From Marinobacter sp. es.042 (GTDB taxonomy: Bacteria; Pseudomonadota; Gammaproteobacteria; Pseudomonadales; Oleiphilaceae): a stretch of 64,000 nt of DNA. Shown in pieces: positions 17,789-27,762 of this stretch. Positions within the stretch are counted from its first letter, which is position 1. Every line of letters begins with the position of its first letter. The stretch is taken from positions 2,976,001 to 3,040,000 of the forward strand of contig NZ_LT897781.1 of the NCBI RefSeq assembly GCF_900188315.1, in the 5' to 3' direction. The notes beneath the pieces are model-generated. The model was given only the letters and a program-made list of their open reading frames with translations. It had not been told where the DNA came from and did not search any database. The position numbers and the translations under genes are program-made.

Positions 17789-18454
17789 CTATTTGCGGCT
17801 GAAATACAGAACCAGACGGTCGCCGACCATCTGCAGCACCTGTACGAAAATAACCAGTAGGGCGACTGTAATGACCATTACGTCGGTCTGGAATCTTTGA
17901 TAGCCGAAGCGGATGGCAAGGTCACCCAAGCCACCGCCACCAATAACGCCGGACATGGCTGCGTAGGACACCAGCGTTATTGCAGTAACAGTGATCCCGG
18001 CGATGATGCCCGGAAGCGCTTCCGGTAACAGGGCACCGAAAATGATCTGTTTAACGCTGGCGCCCATGGCCTGGGTGGCCTCGATGATGCCGCGATCCAC
18101 TTCTCGCAGGGAGGTTTCCACCAACCTTGCGAAGAACGGCGCACCGCCCGCCACCAGCGGCGGAATCGCTCCGGCGACGCCCAGGGACGTGCCGATCAGC
18201 ATTACGGTGAAGGGGATCATTACGATCAGCAGGATGATGAATGGCACCGAACGGAGCACGTTCACCACGAACGACAGCACCGCGTAGGCCACCGGCTGTT
18301 CCAGCAATTGGCGTTTGCCGAACAGGAACAAAAGAACGCCGATGGGCAGGCCGATGACGACGCTGAACAGCAGGGACATACCCACCATCACCAGGGTATC
18401 CCAGCTGGCCCAGCCGATTTCGGTCCAGTCTACATTGCTTAACAGATCTTCCAT
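17789..18454 (-). CDS. metI: D-methionine ABC transporter permease
   Basis: The 221-residue inner-membrane protein has five predicted helices and the binding-protein-dependent permease loop (EAxxxMGAS form: IEATQAMGASVKQIIFGALL), which docks on the ATPase. The C-terminal part, SYAAMSGVIGGGGLGDLAIR, is characteristic of MetI. Its ATG overlaps the metN stop by one base (TGATG), showing translational coupling. It forms the methionine channel with MetN and receives substrate from MetQ. Confidence 0.94.
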   Translation of the reverse strand: MEDLLSNVDWTEIGWASWDTLVMVGMSLLFSVVIGLPIGVLLFLFGKRQLLEQPVAYAVLSFVVNVLRSVPFIILLIVMIPFTVMLIGTSLGVAGAIPPLVAGGAPFFARLVETSLREVDRGIIEATQAMGASVKQIIFGALLPEALPGIIAGITVTAITLVSYAAMSGVIGGGGLGDLAIRFGYQRFQTDVMVITVALLVIFVQVLQMVGDRLVLYFSRK

Positions 18455-19461
18455 CAGCGCAGCACCTCCACGTGAACGTCGGCGGCCTTGAGCGCCTGCA
18501 TGGCCACCTCGAGATCACCGCCCACCAGTGACAGGGTCAGTTGGCCGTAGGGTGTATCCTTGATGTGGTCGATTCGGCCGGAAAGAATGCTGAAATCCAC
18601 GCCGGATTCCCGGGCAACGCTGCCCAGCAGCGGTTTATAGGTGGATTCGCCCTTGAAGGTCAGGCGGAGGATCCGGCCGCTGGCCTTGCTCAGGTCTTCC
18701 TGGAGTTCATCCCGGTCAATGCTTTCGCTCTCGAAGACAAAGTCTCGTGTGGTCGGGTGCTTCGGGTGCAGGAACACCTCGCTGACCGGGCCCATTTCGA
18801 CCACTTCACCAGCATCCATCACCGCTACGCGATCGCAGACCCGGCGCACAACGTCCATTTCATGGGTGATCAGTACGATGGTCAGGCCCAGCTCACGGTT
18901 GATGTCGGCCAGCAGCTTCAGCACCGACTGGGTCGTTTGCGGGTCGAGAGCGCTGGTTGCTTCGTCGCACAGCAGGATCGTGGGCCGGCAGGCCAGGGCG
19001 CGGGCAATGCCCACTCGCTGTTTCTGGCCACCAGAAAGCTGCGACGGGTATTTGTTGGCGTGATCGGTAAGGCTCACCCGGGCCAGCAGTTCCTCAACCC
19101 GGTCACGGATCTCGGTCTTCGAGTAGATGCCCGCCAGCTTCATGGGGAAGGCAATGTTGTCCGCCACGGTTTTCGACGACAACAGGTTGAAGTGCTGGAA
19201 GATCATTCCCACCTTGCGGCGAAAGGCGCGAAGTTCGGCGGCGTCATAGTCGGTGATGTTCTCGTCGTCGATCAGAATACGACCGCCGGTGGGTGGTTCC
19301 AGCAGGTTGATCAGACGCACCAGCGTCGATTTCCCGGCGCCGGAATGGCCAACGATGCCGAATACCTCGCCGGTTTCAATGGTCATATCGGTGGGATGAA
19401 GCGCGGGGATCGCCCGGCCGCCTACCTGATACGACTTCTGTACCTGGTCAAATACAATCAC
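18454..19461 (-). CDS. metN: D-methionine ABC transporter ATP-binding protein
   Basis: The 335-residue ATPase has Walker [10 protein letters not shown] (38-46), ABC signature LSGGQ (142-146) and Walker B ILLCDE (162-167). A C-terminal NIL domain (about 255-335) binds methionine and gives feedback inhibition in this family. It is the first gene of metN-metI-metQ. I see no clear MetJ box or SAM riboswitch in the 145-base leader, so the regulation of this operon is open. Confidence 0.94.
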   Translation of the reverse strand: MIVFDQVQKSYQVGGRAIPALHPTDMTIETGEVFGIVGHSGAGKSTLVRLINLLEPPTGGRILIDDENITDYDAAELRAFRRKVGMIFQHFNLLSSKTVADNIAFPMKLAGIYSKTEIRDRVEELLARVSLTDHANKYPSQLSGGQKQRVGIARALACRPTILLCDEATSALDPQTTQSVLKLLADINRELGLTIVLITHEMDVVRRVCDRVAVMDAGEVVEMGPVSEVFLHPKHPTTRDFVFESESIDRDELQEDLSKASGRILRLTFKGESTYKPLLGSVARESGVDFSILSGRIDHIKDTPYGQLTLSLVGGDLEVAMQALKAADVHVEVLR

Positions 19462-19672
19462 GGTCAGCGCCTTGTGGGTGCAGCGTTAAAAACCGGCGAT
19501 TATAGCCCATTCGGTTGGCAAACCCGAATTCCGAAATGATTCTCAGTGTGGGTAGATATCCCTACACAAATGGTTACCTGACATCCGCCACAGCCCTGAA
19601 CTAAACTTGGATGTCACAAGAACCTTAAATTCCCTCCGTTTCGAGAGCCGCGCCACCCAGAGATGCCAAAAC

Positions 19673-21094
19673 GTGACCATTGAAAAACAGCCAACGCCCT
19701 CACGGATGAACTCCACCCAGGCATGGGTCACTTATCTCAGCAAGGTCGAGCTGCCGGTTCTGGCCAACACTCTCAAGCGTATCAACGAGTTGACGGACAG
19801 CCGAAACAGCACGGTTAACGAACTGGCCAACGTCATCCTCAACGATGCCCAGCTCACCTCCCAGGTGCTGAGACTGTCCAACACCGTGTTCTACAACCAG
19901 ACGCGGACGCAGGTCAGCACGGTCAGCCGGGCCATTACCCTGATCGGCTTCGATGCCGTGAAATCCATGGCCATTTCCTCGCTGATCGTCGACGCGCTCC
20001 TGAAACGCAACGACCGCCCGCACCTCTTGCGCTGCCTGGCACGAGCCATTCACGCCGCGGTTCAGGCCCGGTGCCTGATGCCCAAACGGAATGAAACGGC
20101 CCTGGAAGAGGTTTTTATCGGGGCCTTGCTGATGAACATCGGCGAGCTGGCGTTCTGGTCCTGCGAGACAGAACAGGCGACGGAACTCGAAGAACGACTG
20201 CGGCTAGAGGAACCGCCGGTTGAGGCCCAGAAAGCCGTGCTGCACTCAACGTTTACCGAAATCACCCGCGGTCTTGTGGAGGCCTGGTCCCTCGGGCCCT
20301 TTATCAGGGATGTTGTGTCTCCGGGACAGGCCAATTCCATGGCTTCGAGCCTGGTGCGGAATTCCGTGGAAATGGCCCGACTGTCGGAACAGGGCTGGAG
20401 CGGTCCGGACATGGACAAGGTATTGGAACGCCTGGGCAGGGATATTGGTGAGCCCCCGGCGGTGGTTCGCGACCAGCTCAAGGTGAACGCATCGGAGGCC
20501 ACCCGCGTGGCCGTTTCCCTGGGCATTCCGCAAGTCACTGCCATGATGCCGGGCGCCGAGGGCAAGTCAGGCGACACCGGCGCAAGGGCGCCGGACATGG
20601 ATGCGGAGCTGCAGCTGGAAATCCTGCGCGAATTGAGCCATTGCCTCGCCGAGAAACCGGATATCAACGAAGTCTGTCAGCTGGTGATTGAAGGCATACA
20701 CCGGGCTGTTGGTATGCAGCGAGTCGCCCTGTTGATGAGTGACCGTACCGGCAACGAACTGGTGCCCCGAAAACTCGGTGGCCGTGGCACCGAGGAATGG
20801 CGTGAACACTTCGCGATTCCAAAGGACGGCACCGGGCCCCTGGGTCCGCTTCTGCCTCATGCCCACTGCAGCATCTACGAACCAAAACCAGACGCCGAAG
20901 GCGTGGCGTATGACCGCTGGCTGGGCAAAGTGCCGGCGTTGATTGGCCCGATCAAGGCAAATGGAAGGCTGATCGGTCTGTTCTATGCCGACAATGCAGC
21001 CGGTGCTTACCTGCCCTCAAGAGAGCAGCTATCAGCCTTCGGCCACTTTATTCAAAACGCACAACTCTGTCTGACGTTGCTATCCACAAACTGA
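19673..21094 (+). CDS. HDOD domain protein with C-terminal GAF-like domain
   Basis: An N-terminal HDOD domain (about residues 10-210 from the chosen start) is identified by LPVLANTLKRINEL, LANVILNDAQLTSQVLRLSN and TVSRAITLIGFDAVKSMAIS. HDOD domains are HD-like folds without full metal ligands, found in signalling proteins. The C-terminal 160 residues (REL..C..KPDINEVCQLVIEGIHRAVG) look like a GAF sensor. I chose the GTG at 19673 (VTIEKQPTP). An ATG at 19607 would add 22 residues but lacks a ribosome site. The partner is unknown. The gene ends inside a perfect 12-bp hairpin. Confidence 0.85.
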   Translation: MTIEKQPTPSRMNSTQAWVTYLSKVELPVLANTLKRINELTDSRNSTVNELANVILNDAQLTSQVLRLSNTVFYNQTRTQVSTVSRAITLIGFDAVKSMAISSLIVDALLKRNDRPHLLRCLARAIHAAVQARCLMPKRNETALEEVFIGALLMNIGELAFWSCETEQATELEERLRLEEPPVEAQKAVLHSTFTEITRGLVEAWSLGPFIRDVVSPGQANSMASSLVRNSVEMARLSEQGWSGPDMDKVLERLGRDIGEPPAVVRDQLKVNASEATRVAVSLGIPQVTAMMPGAEGKSGDTGARAPDMDAELQLEILRELSHCLAEKPDINEVCQLVIEGIHRAVGMQRVALLMSDRTGNELVPRKLGGRGTEEWREHFAIPKDGTGPLGPLLPHAHCSIYEPKPDAEGVAYDRWLGKVPALIGPIKANGRLIGLFYADNAAGAYLPSREQLSAFGHFIQNAQLCLTLLSTN

Positions 21095-21123
21095 CAGCCG
21101 GAGCGAGAGGTTCCGGCTGTCAG
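21091..21123. terminator. Hairpin between convergent HDOD and unknown genes
   Basis: CTGACAGCCGGA (21091-21102) pairs perfectly with TCCGGCTGTCAG (21112-21123). It overlaps the stop codon of the HDOD gene and faces a convergent gene, so it probably acts as a bidirectional terminator. The following T stretch is weak. Confidence 0.6.
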
Positions 21124-21130
21124 TTGCCTT

Positions 21131-21748
21131 TCAGTGGAGAGCTCGCATCTGACGCGGATAAAGCGCTGCACTGACTTCCGGCTCTTCCAGCAGGTCGGCC
21201 AGTTCGCGGTCTACCGTGGTCTCTTCGCCTTCTTCCGGCAGCGGCTCGAACAGGGTGCTCAACCAGGAGGCGACGGAAGGCGCTTCGTCTCGTTTGTAAT
21301 CGGTGGACAGCGCCTTGATCCGGCGGAAGCCGATAATGCGCTGGTGCTTGGGATCCCGAATCTGTTCAAAACCCCGCCAGTATACGTGGTCCCTGGTGTG
21401 CAGCTGCACAAACAGCGTGTCTATAGGTCCGTCTGAATCATCAGAGCCTTCAGATTCCTCCGCAAGAGTTTCGGGAGCCGCTTCGGCCTCCACCTCTGGT
21501 TTCTTGTGACGGATGGTGGTCCAGGCCGGGTAGAGCACGGCCACGGCATCCGCTTCCACATGCTCGCGGGCAGCGCGGAGGATCAAACCCCAGCGGGCCT
21601 TGTCGGCATCGGTTTCAAGGGAATTGATGGGCAAGTCGTAGCTTTGTTCACTGGACAGGACGATGGCCATCATTGGGGCGTCTAGCTCCCCCATGGCCTC
21701 GGCTTGTGCTACTGATACCAGTTCATCGATTGCCATCGGTTGGTTCAT
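21131..21748 (-). CDS. Protein of unknown function, acidic
   Basis: The 205-residue soluble protein is not recognised. It has an N-terminal alpha/beta-looking region (PMMAIVLSSEQSYDLPINSL, ADAVAVLYPAWTTIRHKK). A low-complexity acidic linker follows (about residues 115-137), then a second region with YWRGFEQIRDPKHQRIIGFR and an acidic tail. There is no signal peptide or membrane segment. Codon use and composition resemble the neighbours, and the frame is cleanly bounded between a terminator hairpin and its own upstream gap, so it is likely real. The first ATG is used; MAIDEL at residue 5 is an alternative. Confidence 0.7.
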   Translation of the reverse strand: MNQPMAIDELVSVAQAEAMGELDAPMMAIVLSSEQSYDLPINSLETDADKARWGLILRAAREHVEADAVAVLYPAWTTIRHKKPEVEAEAAPETLAEESEGSDDSDGPIDTLFVQLHTRDHVYWRGFEQIRDPKHQRIIGFRRIKALSTDYKRDEAPSVASWLSTLFEPLPEEGEETTVDRELADLLEEPEVSAALYPRQMRALH

Positions 21749-21879
21749 AATACGCTCGCCTCCTCGATGCCATCAGGATCTATCAGGAAGAAGGGGTCTT
21801 CCTGACTAACAGCATAGCCTGTTCCGGCTACAAAGATAAACGTGGAGTTTGACCTGCCGGATCACAACCCCCACATTAA

Positions 21880-23379
21880 TCAGAACGCATCCTCAAGCCT
21901 TTCGTAGTTGCCAAACCAGGGGTTCGCCTCTTCCAACTGCCCCGCCAGCTGCAGCAGGGTCGCCTCGGCGCCGTGGGGACCGCCCAATTGCACACCCACC
22001 GGCAAACCTTCGGCGGTCCAGTGCATGGGCACCGACATGGCCGGCGTTCCGGTGAGATTGGCCAGTTGGGTGAAGGGGGTTCGCGCCAGGCTTTCCAGCG
22101 CCATCTGGTCCACCTGGCCGGTTCGATGCACCAGTTTACCGGCATTGAGTTTCAGCATCAGGCGGGCGGCGAACTTGAGATGGGCTGGTGTTTCCAGCTC
22201 GCCGATGGCCGCAGGCAACTGCCCGGTAGTGGGGCTCAGGTAAAGATCATAACGGCCGAAGAACACGCCAAGGGCCCGGGCAAATTCGTTCCACTGCTGG
22301 CGACGGCGAACGTAATCGGAGAGCGGCATGGTGTTGCCCAGCATGCCAATTAACCGGGTATCCAGCTCGAAATCACTGTCGGCGGCACCGAACTGTTCCT
22401 TCGCCTTCGCCATCAGGGCAGACACTTCGCCAAAGTAAAGTCCCAGATAACATCGGGCCAGGGCCATGCCATCGAACTCCGGCGCCGCGTATTCAACCCT
22501 GTGACCGAGACTCTCGAGAACCCGGGCGGTTTCCTCGACGGCAGCAACGCACTCGGGGGCCACCTCTGTGTTATAGGGCGACGAAGTAAAGACACCGATT
22601 TTCAGACTGCCGGGGGACCGCTGCACCAGTTCAGCGTACAGCGCCGGCGGCTGTGGAATCACAAAGGGATCGCCGGGTGCCGGACCACTGAGCACATCCA
22701 GCATCGCGGCACTGTCTCTGACCGTTCGGCTGACCACATGATCGGTAGAGGCGCCTGTCCAGGCTTCGCCCATGAATGGCCCCGAAGAAATCCGACCACG
22801 GGAGGGTTTCAGCCCGAACAACCCGTTGTAGGCGGCAGGAATACGGATAGAGCCGCCACCATCGTTGGCGCCCGCCATTGGCACGATGCCCGCTGCCACC
22901 GCCGCGCCAGAGCCACCACTGGAGCCGCCGGGGGTGAGCTGGGTGTTCCAGGGGTTACGGGTAGGCCCCCAGAGCTCGGATTCGGTCACCGCTTTCAGAC
23001 CAAACTCGGGCGTGGCGGTGCGCCCCAGAAATACCAGGCCGCCATCCCGGGCCCGGCGAACAAACTCCGAGTCCCGGGAGGCTATATTCTTCGTCATACC
23101 GCGGCTTCCGTAGGTACACGGATGGTCTGCCTGTTCCTGGGCAAGGTCCTTGAGCAGCAAGGGGACGCCCGCAAAAACACCCTGCTCGGGAAAGGGCTGG
23201 GCTGGCGCTTCGGAGAACTGGGGATAACAGATCGCATTGAGCTTGCCGTTTACGCGGGTTGCCCGCTCCACCGCGGCCTCGCATACTTCACCGGAAGTGA
23301 CTTCGCTGCGGCGGATAAGATCAGCGAGAGCGGTTGCATCGTAACGGAGGTACTCGGATTGCTTCATGGCAGGTTCCAT
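21880..23379 (-). CDS. Amidase (amidase signature family)
   Basis: The 499-residue enzyme contains the amidase signature TPGGSSGGSGAAVAAG. The Ser-cisSer-Lys triad can be placed at Lys77 (LLLKDL), Ser153 (GGSSGG) and Ser177 (DGGGSIRIPA). Members hydrolyse carboxylic amides. This one lacks the linkage to gatB/gatC that would mark a Glu-tRNA amidotransferase. It is cytoplasmic with no signal peptide. The second in-frame ATG (residue 5, MKQSEYLRYD) may be the true start. It is divergent from the transglycosylase-like gene, with only about 40 bases between the starts. Confidence 0.9.
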   Translation of the reverse strand: MEPAMKQSEYLRYDATALADLIRRSEVTSGEVCEAAVERATRVNGKLNAICYPQFSEAPAQPFPEQGVFAGVPLLLKDLAQEQADHPCTYGSRGMTKNIASRDSEFVRRARDGGLVFLGRTATPEFGLKAVTESELWGPTRNPWNTQLTPGGSSGGSGAAVAAGIVPMAGANDGGGSIRIPAAYNGLFGLKPSRGRISSGPFMGEAWTGASTDHVVSRTVRDSAAMLDVLSGPAPGDPFVIPQPPALYAELVQRSPGSLKIGVFTSSPYNTEVAPECVAAVEETARVLESLGHRVEYAAPEFDGMALARCYLGLYFGEVSALMAKAKEQFGAADSDFELDTRLIGMLGNTMPLSDYVRRRQQWNEFARALGVFFGRYDLYLSPTTGQLPAAIGELETPAHLKFAARLMLKLNAGKLVHRTGQVDQMALESLARTPFTQLANLTGTPAMSVPMHWTAEGLPVGVQLGGPHGAEATLLQLAGQLEEANPWFGNYERLEDAF

Positions 23380-23419
23380 TTGTTATTCTGATTCGAGGAA
23401 GGTCACGGGTATAACGTCT

Positions 23420-24559
23420 ATGATCAGATTTCTCAAGAGCTTACGCCAGCTTGCCGTGATTTTCATCCTGACGGCATCGGTCGCTACGAGCGCTCAGGAG
23501 GCCCCGCCGGACTCCGGCGAGAGCAGCGAGTGGACCCGTGTTGTCCGGACGTCACCCTACTGGGTCAGTCAGGGGGTGTTCGAGAACATTCTCACCATCA
23601 GGCGCTGGGTGCTCAAAGAATCCGGCTATTGTTCCAGTGCGGATCGACATGTTCTCTATGACATGCGCGGCCGATTTCTGGCCTGGATCAGTGACGGTGA
23701 TGACCGTGAGGCAACCCAGCGCCTGCTGAATGCCACGCGACAATCACTGTATGAGAATAACAAGGTGGACGACTGGGTGCCTGGCGAGACGGGCCAGACC
23801 GGCTATCCGTTCGCCCTTTCCTGCGATCAACCCCATGTGAACATGGATGAAGCTGTTGCCCGCTATCTTGGCACCCTGCCTGCGGACCGGATCTGGGGCG
23901 CCTGGGACGACCTCATCTTTGCCACCAGTGGTGCGCCGGAAAGCCTGCATGACGCGCTCATGTATGTCTTCAATCACCGCAGCAACCAGAACCGCCTGAC
24001 CCTGCCGCAAGCCTTGCCCCGATACCTGGCCGGCCAGATCCTGATCGAAAGTGGAGCCCAGGCGAGAGCCCACTCCCGTGCCAACGCCAGGGGAATCCTT
24101 CAGCTGTCGCCAGCCGCCCTGTCCGACTGCGAGATTGCCCCGGACAATTTCTGGCACCGACTGGCGCAGATAGACTGTGCCCTGCGCCTGATGAACCAGA
24201 ACGCCCGCAATCTGGCACCGGTTTTCCAGCAACGCTTCGGCCATCTGCCGGAAGCCAAAAGGGACCGATTATTCACCCTCCTGCTGGTTCAGGCGTATCA
24301 TGGCGGCGCCGGACGAGTGCAGGCGCTGCTGGACGATCCGGTACTGGCGCAGCCAGCAGAGTATTTTGCCGCCAACCATGAACGCTTCACCGCTGGCGAT
24401 ATTGCGTTCGGCCTGATTTTTCACAACCTGGGGCGAGACCGCCTGGGGCTCGCCTCGCTCTACTATGTGGCCGACGTTCAGCTGGCAACCGAGGCCCTCT
24501 GTCGCACGGCCAAACTGAAATCAACGGAATTCTGTGAATGGAAGTACTCAACCAACTGA
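23420..24559 (+). CDS. Periplasmic lytic-transglycosylase-like protein
   Basis: The 379-residue protein has a signal peptide (residues 1-25, ending TSA). In the second half is an SLT-like motif: GQILIESGAQARAHSRANAR followed by GILQLSP. It matches the pattern ES...A.S..A.G..QL.P of soluble lytic transglycosylases, with the Glu as the expected catalytic acid. The N-terminal half is not recognised. It probably cleaves peptidoglycan or is a divergent relative. I used the ATG at 23420, which gives a normal signal peptide; an upstream TTG frame start does not. It overlaps the downstream TauE/SafE gene by 22 bases. Confidence 0.75.
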   Translation: MIRFLKSLRQLAVIFILTASVATSAQEAPPDSGESSEWTRVVRTSPYWVSQGVFENILTIRRWVLKESGYCSSADRHVLYDMRGRFLAWISDGDDREATQRLLNATRQSLYENNKVDDWVPGETGQTGYPFALSCDQPHVNMDEAVARYLGTLPADRIWGAWDDLIFATSGAPESLHDALMYVFNHRSNQNRLTLPQALPRYLAGQILIESGAQARAHSRANARGILQLSPAALSDCEIAPDNFWHRLAQIDCALRLMNQNARNLAPVFQQRFGHLPEAKRDRLFTLLLVQAYHGGAGRVQALLDDPVLAQPAEYFAANHERFTAGDIAFGLIFHNLGRDRLGLASLYYVADVQLATEALCRTAKLKSTEFCEWKYSTN

Positions 24560-25308
24560 TACCTGAAAGCCTGAGCCTTCCTGTCGCCGTTTTCCTGCTT
24601 GCCAGCTCAACCATCACCTCGATGATCACCGCCAGCCTCGGCGCCGGTGGCGGGGTTTTACTGCTGGTACTGATGGCCAGCTGGATGCCACCGGCGGCCA
24701 TTATCCCGGTGCACGGCATGATTCAGTTGGGCTCGAACGTTGGCCGGGCGGCTTTGACGTGGCGGAACATAGACTGGCGGGTGATTGCCGCGTTTTTGCC
24801 CGGCGTGATCGTAGGGGCAGCGCTGGGCGCCTGGCTACTGGTAAATCTCCCCGCCCACATCTGGCAGCTGACCATCGCCCTGTTCGTGCTCTATCTCTGC
24901 TGGGGGCCGGCGCTACCCAAGGGCGCATTTGGTGCCCCTGGGGTATTCCTGGCGTCGGCGCTGACCAGTTTCGTCAGTCTGTTCGTGGGCGCCACCGGGC
25001 CACTCGTTGCAGCGTTCATCAAGCAGATTCATACCGACCGGTTCAGAACCGTGGCCACGTTTGCCACTGCCATGACACTGCAGCATGCGCCCAAGGCGCT
25101 GGTGTTCGGAGCAGCGGGCTTCATGTTCTTCGAGTGGCTGCCCTTCATTCTCGCCATGATTGCCTGCGGCTTTGCCGGTACCTGGCTTGGGCTGCATGTG
25201 CTCCGTTCCCTGAGCAACAGCAAGTTCACGTTGATCTTCAATATCGTGCTGACAGCACTGGCGATTCGCCTGCTCTGGCAGGCCAGCCTCTCAGCCGGCT
25301 GGTGGTGA
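24538..25308 (+). CDS. TauE/SafE (TSUP) family permease
   Basis: The 256-residue protein has seven or eight membrane helices and the TSUP pattern in both halves: SMITASLGAGGGVLLLVLM and LTSFVSLFVGATGPLVAAFI. The family exports or imports sulfite, sulfoacetate and other small anions; the ligand here is unknown. The start overlaps the transglycosylase-like gene by 22 bases, suggesting coupling. The 3' end overlaps the convergent CACHE-PAS-GGDEF gene by 18 bases. Confidence 0.88.
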   Translation: MEVLNQLIPESLSLPVAVFLLASSTITSMITASLGAGGGVLLLVLMASWMPPAAIIPVHGMIQLGSNVGRAALTWRNIDWRVIAAFLPGVIVGAALGAWLLVNLPAHIWQLTIALFVLYLCWGPALPKGAFGAPGVFLASALTSFVSLFVGATGPLVAAFIKQIHTDRFRTVATFATAMTLQHAPKALVFGAAGFMFFEWLPFILAMIACGFAGTWLGLHVLRSLSNSKFTLIFNIVLTALAIRLLWQASLSAGWW

Positions 25309-27648
25309 AGGCACCACCACAACCCTGTTACGCCCCCGGGATTTGGCGATATAGCTACCCTCATCCGCCCGGGCCATAACCTCTCTGGGGCCGCTGTCTT
25401 CCGCTGTCAGTTCCGTCAGGCCGATGCTGGTGGTTACACCGAATGAGCGGCCGTCATGCTCAATGCGAAGCGCCTCCACGTCGGCGCGGATCCGTTCCGC
25501 CAGCGCCTCGGCCCGGGTCATGCCGCAGGCAGGCAAAATGATGCCAAACTCATCTCCGCCCAGTCTGGCCACGGTGTCGGACTGGCGAACCGCGTCCTTG
25601 AACAAATCCGCCAGCCGTTTGAGCAGATCGTCACCAAGCAGGTGACCGCCTTCATCGTTCACCGGTTTGAAATAGTCGAGATCAATCAGCATCAGTACCG
25701 AACGGGCTTCCTGGCGACCGGCCTCACCGAGGCTCCGAACCAGCGAAGCGTTGAACGCGCGCCGGTTCAGCAACTGGGTGAGGCTGTCGTGGGTCGCCTC
25801 CCAGGACAGCCGCTCCTCCTGCCGGCGCCGGTCGCTGTCGTCCCGCAGCACAAACACCAGGCGTTCATCCTCGCGGCCTTGACGAATGTGCAGCATGGTG
25901 AGATCTATGGGGAAGGGAACACCCAGGGAATTGCGGAGCGTCACATAGAGGCTGTCCAGGTCATCACCGGTCAGGAACTGCTCCGCCGTCATTTCACGTT
26001 CTTCAGTTTCAATGGTGACCAGCTGGAAGAAGTTTCTAAGTACGCATTCACCCTCCGTTCCCAGAAGACGACATGCGGCATCGTTGGCAAACCGGATCAC
26101 ACCCTCGACGTCTACCATCAGAACCCCCTCCTGGAGTATGCCGAGTATCGTCTCTGCGCGCTGCTGCTCAGCCCTGAGGGCCTCTTCCACCTCCAGCTCG
26201 TGGGAGATATCGCGAACGACCGTGATGGTGCCGAGCGCCTTCTCAGGCGTCTGTATTGCAGCCGTCATCACATCACCCCAGATCACCCGATCCGGTGCGG
26301 GCGATGTCAGCCTCAACCGTCCCCGGAAAACGCTCTGGTTCCTGATCGCCGTCTTCCAGCCGGCGATCGCCTCCGGTCGATCGCTCTCATGCACACGATT
26401 GGCCAGATAACTGTAGGTGAGTTGCTCCGCCGGGTGGCCAACGATGGCCTCAAAAGCCGGGTTGGCAAACTCAATTCGGCCCAGAACGTCGGTCTGCACG
26501 ATGCCGATGGGCGCACTTTGGGTGAGGGAACGGAAAAACGCCTCTCTTTCAGCGAGAGATACCAGAACCTCGTCCCGTTCATCGGTTACGGTGTTAAAAA
26601 TCTCTGCAACCTGGCGGATCTCCTTGCCTCCGACGACGTCCACCGGGTCCGAGCGCATACCCAAGTGGCGCTCGCGAATCTGCTCGCCCAGGGTTTTTAG
26701 CGGCGCCATCAATCGCCGGAAACGCCAGAGCGCAAGAGGCGCGATCAACAGGATCACCGCCAGCAGAATCCACACAAACGCATCCAACGTCCGGGTCATC
26801 GGGGCCAGGGCTTCAGAAGCCGGCCAGGATGCCGACACAAACCAGGGAACCTGGGTCAGCTGCTGCACCGACATGATGGTCTTTTCACCACTGCTGTTGC
26901 GAGTATCCACGGTGCCCTCGAAGCCTTCCATGGCATCCCGGAGCACCGGATTAGCAACACGAACCGGTGACATGGCCCTTTCATCCCGCTGATTGACCAC
27001 CACGAACCCACTTCGGGTGGCAACACCCAGATAGCCGGTGGTGCCAATCCGGATATTGATAAACTGATCAAGGAAGTTGTTGCCATCCAGCGCGATGGCA
27101 CCGCCAATGACGCCGATGAACCGTTGGCGGTGGTCGAAGATCGGCGCAGCGACCATGATGGCCGGCTTTTCTTGATAGTTGGACAGATAGGGCTCGCTGA
27201 TCACCGGCGTGAGAGTGGACGCAACGCGGCGGAAATATTCCCGATTGCTGACATCCAGTCCCGACTGCCGGTAATGCTCCGGATGCTCGGCGACCACCAG
27301 GCCGTCCTCATCCATCAGGTACACGGCATCAAAAAGATGTTCCAGGGCCGTTTGCCGCCGGATCAGAATCTGCGCCCGTGCATTGAGCACATCGCGAGAC
27401 ATGGTGAGGTTCTGGGCCACATGGTTGAGTGCGCCGAGTCTCAGGGCCAGTTTGTCGTCCAGCTCTCCCGCAATCAGGGTGGCAATCGTCTCCACCTGGT
27501 CACGGGCCTGCTGTTCCAGCTCCGACCGGCTCAGCAGAGACCCCGCCACGGTCACCAGCAATGCCGAAAGGATGATCGCCACCACCACGAGGGCAACGGC
27601 ACGATTCACCAGACTGCTGAACCATTGTTTGATCAGCACAGCATCCAC
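25291..27648 (-). CDS. Membrane sensor diguanylate cyclase (CACHE-HAMP-PAS-PAS-GGDEF)
   Basis: The 785-residue protein has a first membrane helix near residue 15-38. A periplasmic double-CACHE region follows (about 40-280, with YFRRVASTLTPVISEPYLSN), then a second helix near 290-310, a HAMP-like linker, two PAS domains (about 370-490 and 495-610) and a GGDEF domain. The active site RLGGDEFGIILP is intact, and RQSD five residues before it is the inhibitory site. It should make c-di-GMP in response to an extracellular ligand and an intracellular PAS signal. The GTG at 27648 is close to its ribosome site, and a GTG nine bases downstream is an alternative. Confidence 0.92.
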   Translation of the reverse strand: MDAVLIKQWFSSLVNRAVALVVVAIILSALLVTVAGSLLSRSELEQQARDQVETIATLIAGELDDKLALRLGALNHVAQNLTMSRDVLNARAQILIRRQTALEHLFDAVYLMDEDGLVVAEHPEHYRQSGLDVSNREYFRRVASTLTPVISEPYLSNYQEKPAIMVAAPIFDHRQRFIGVIGGAIALDGNNFLDQFINIRIGTTGYLGVATRSGFVVVNQRDERAMSPVRVANPVLRDAMEGFEGTVDTRNSSGEKTIMSVQQLTQVPWFVSASWPASEALAPMTRTLDAFVWILLAVILLIAPLALWRFRRLMAPLKTLGEQIRERHLGMRSDPVDVVGGKEIRQVAEIFNTVTDERDEVLVSLAEREAFFRSLTQSAPIGIVQTDVLGRIEFANPAFEAIVGHPAEQLTYSYLANRVHESDRPEAIAGWKTAIRNQSVFRGRLRLTSPAPDRVIWGDVMTAAIQTPEKALGTITVVRDISHELEVEEALRAEQQRAETILGILQEGVLMVDVEGVIRFANDAACRLLGTEGECVLRNFFQLVTIETEEREMTAEQFLTGDDLDSLYVTLRNSLGVPFPIDLTMLHIRQGREDERLVFVLRDDSDRRRQEERLSWEATHDSLTQLLNRRAFNASLVRSLGEAGRQEARSVLMLIDLDYFKPVNDEGGHLLGDDLLKRLADLFKDAVRQSDTVARLGGDEFGIILPACGMTRAEALAERIRADVEALRIEHDGRSFGVTTSIGLTELTAEDSGPREVMARADEGSYIAKSRGRNRVVVVPSPPAG

Positions 27649-27762
27649 GCTCCCGGACGGTTTCGACGACCCGTAATGACCTTACCTCCAATCTCAGGTT
27701 TTCTGTTCTGGTGACCAGTCGACCAAGTCTACCAGAGCGGCATTCAATGTCAGGTTACGCGC

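Noticed and set aside
19546..19567. Hairpin GTGTGGG/CCCTACAC upstream of metN as a riboswitch or MetJ site
   Set aside because: It has a bulge, does not match the MetJ box (AGACGTCT) or any SAM riboswitch core that I know, and could belong to the HDOD gene leader.
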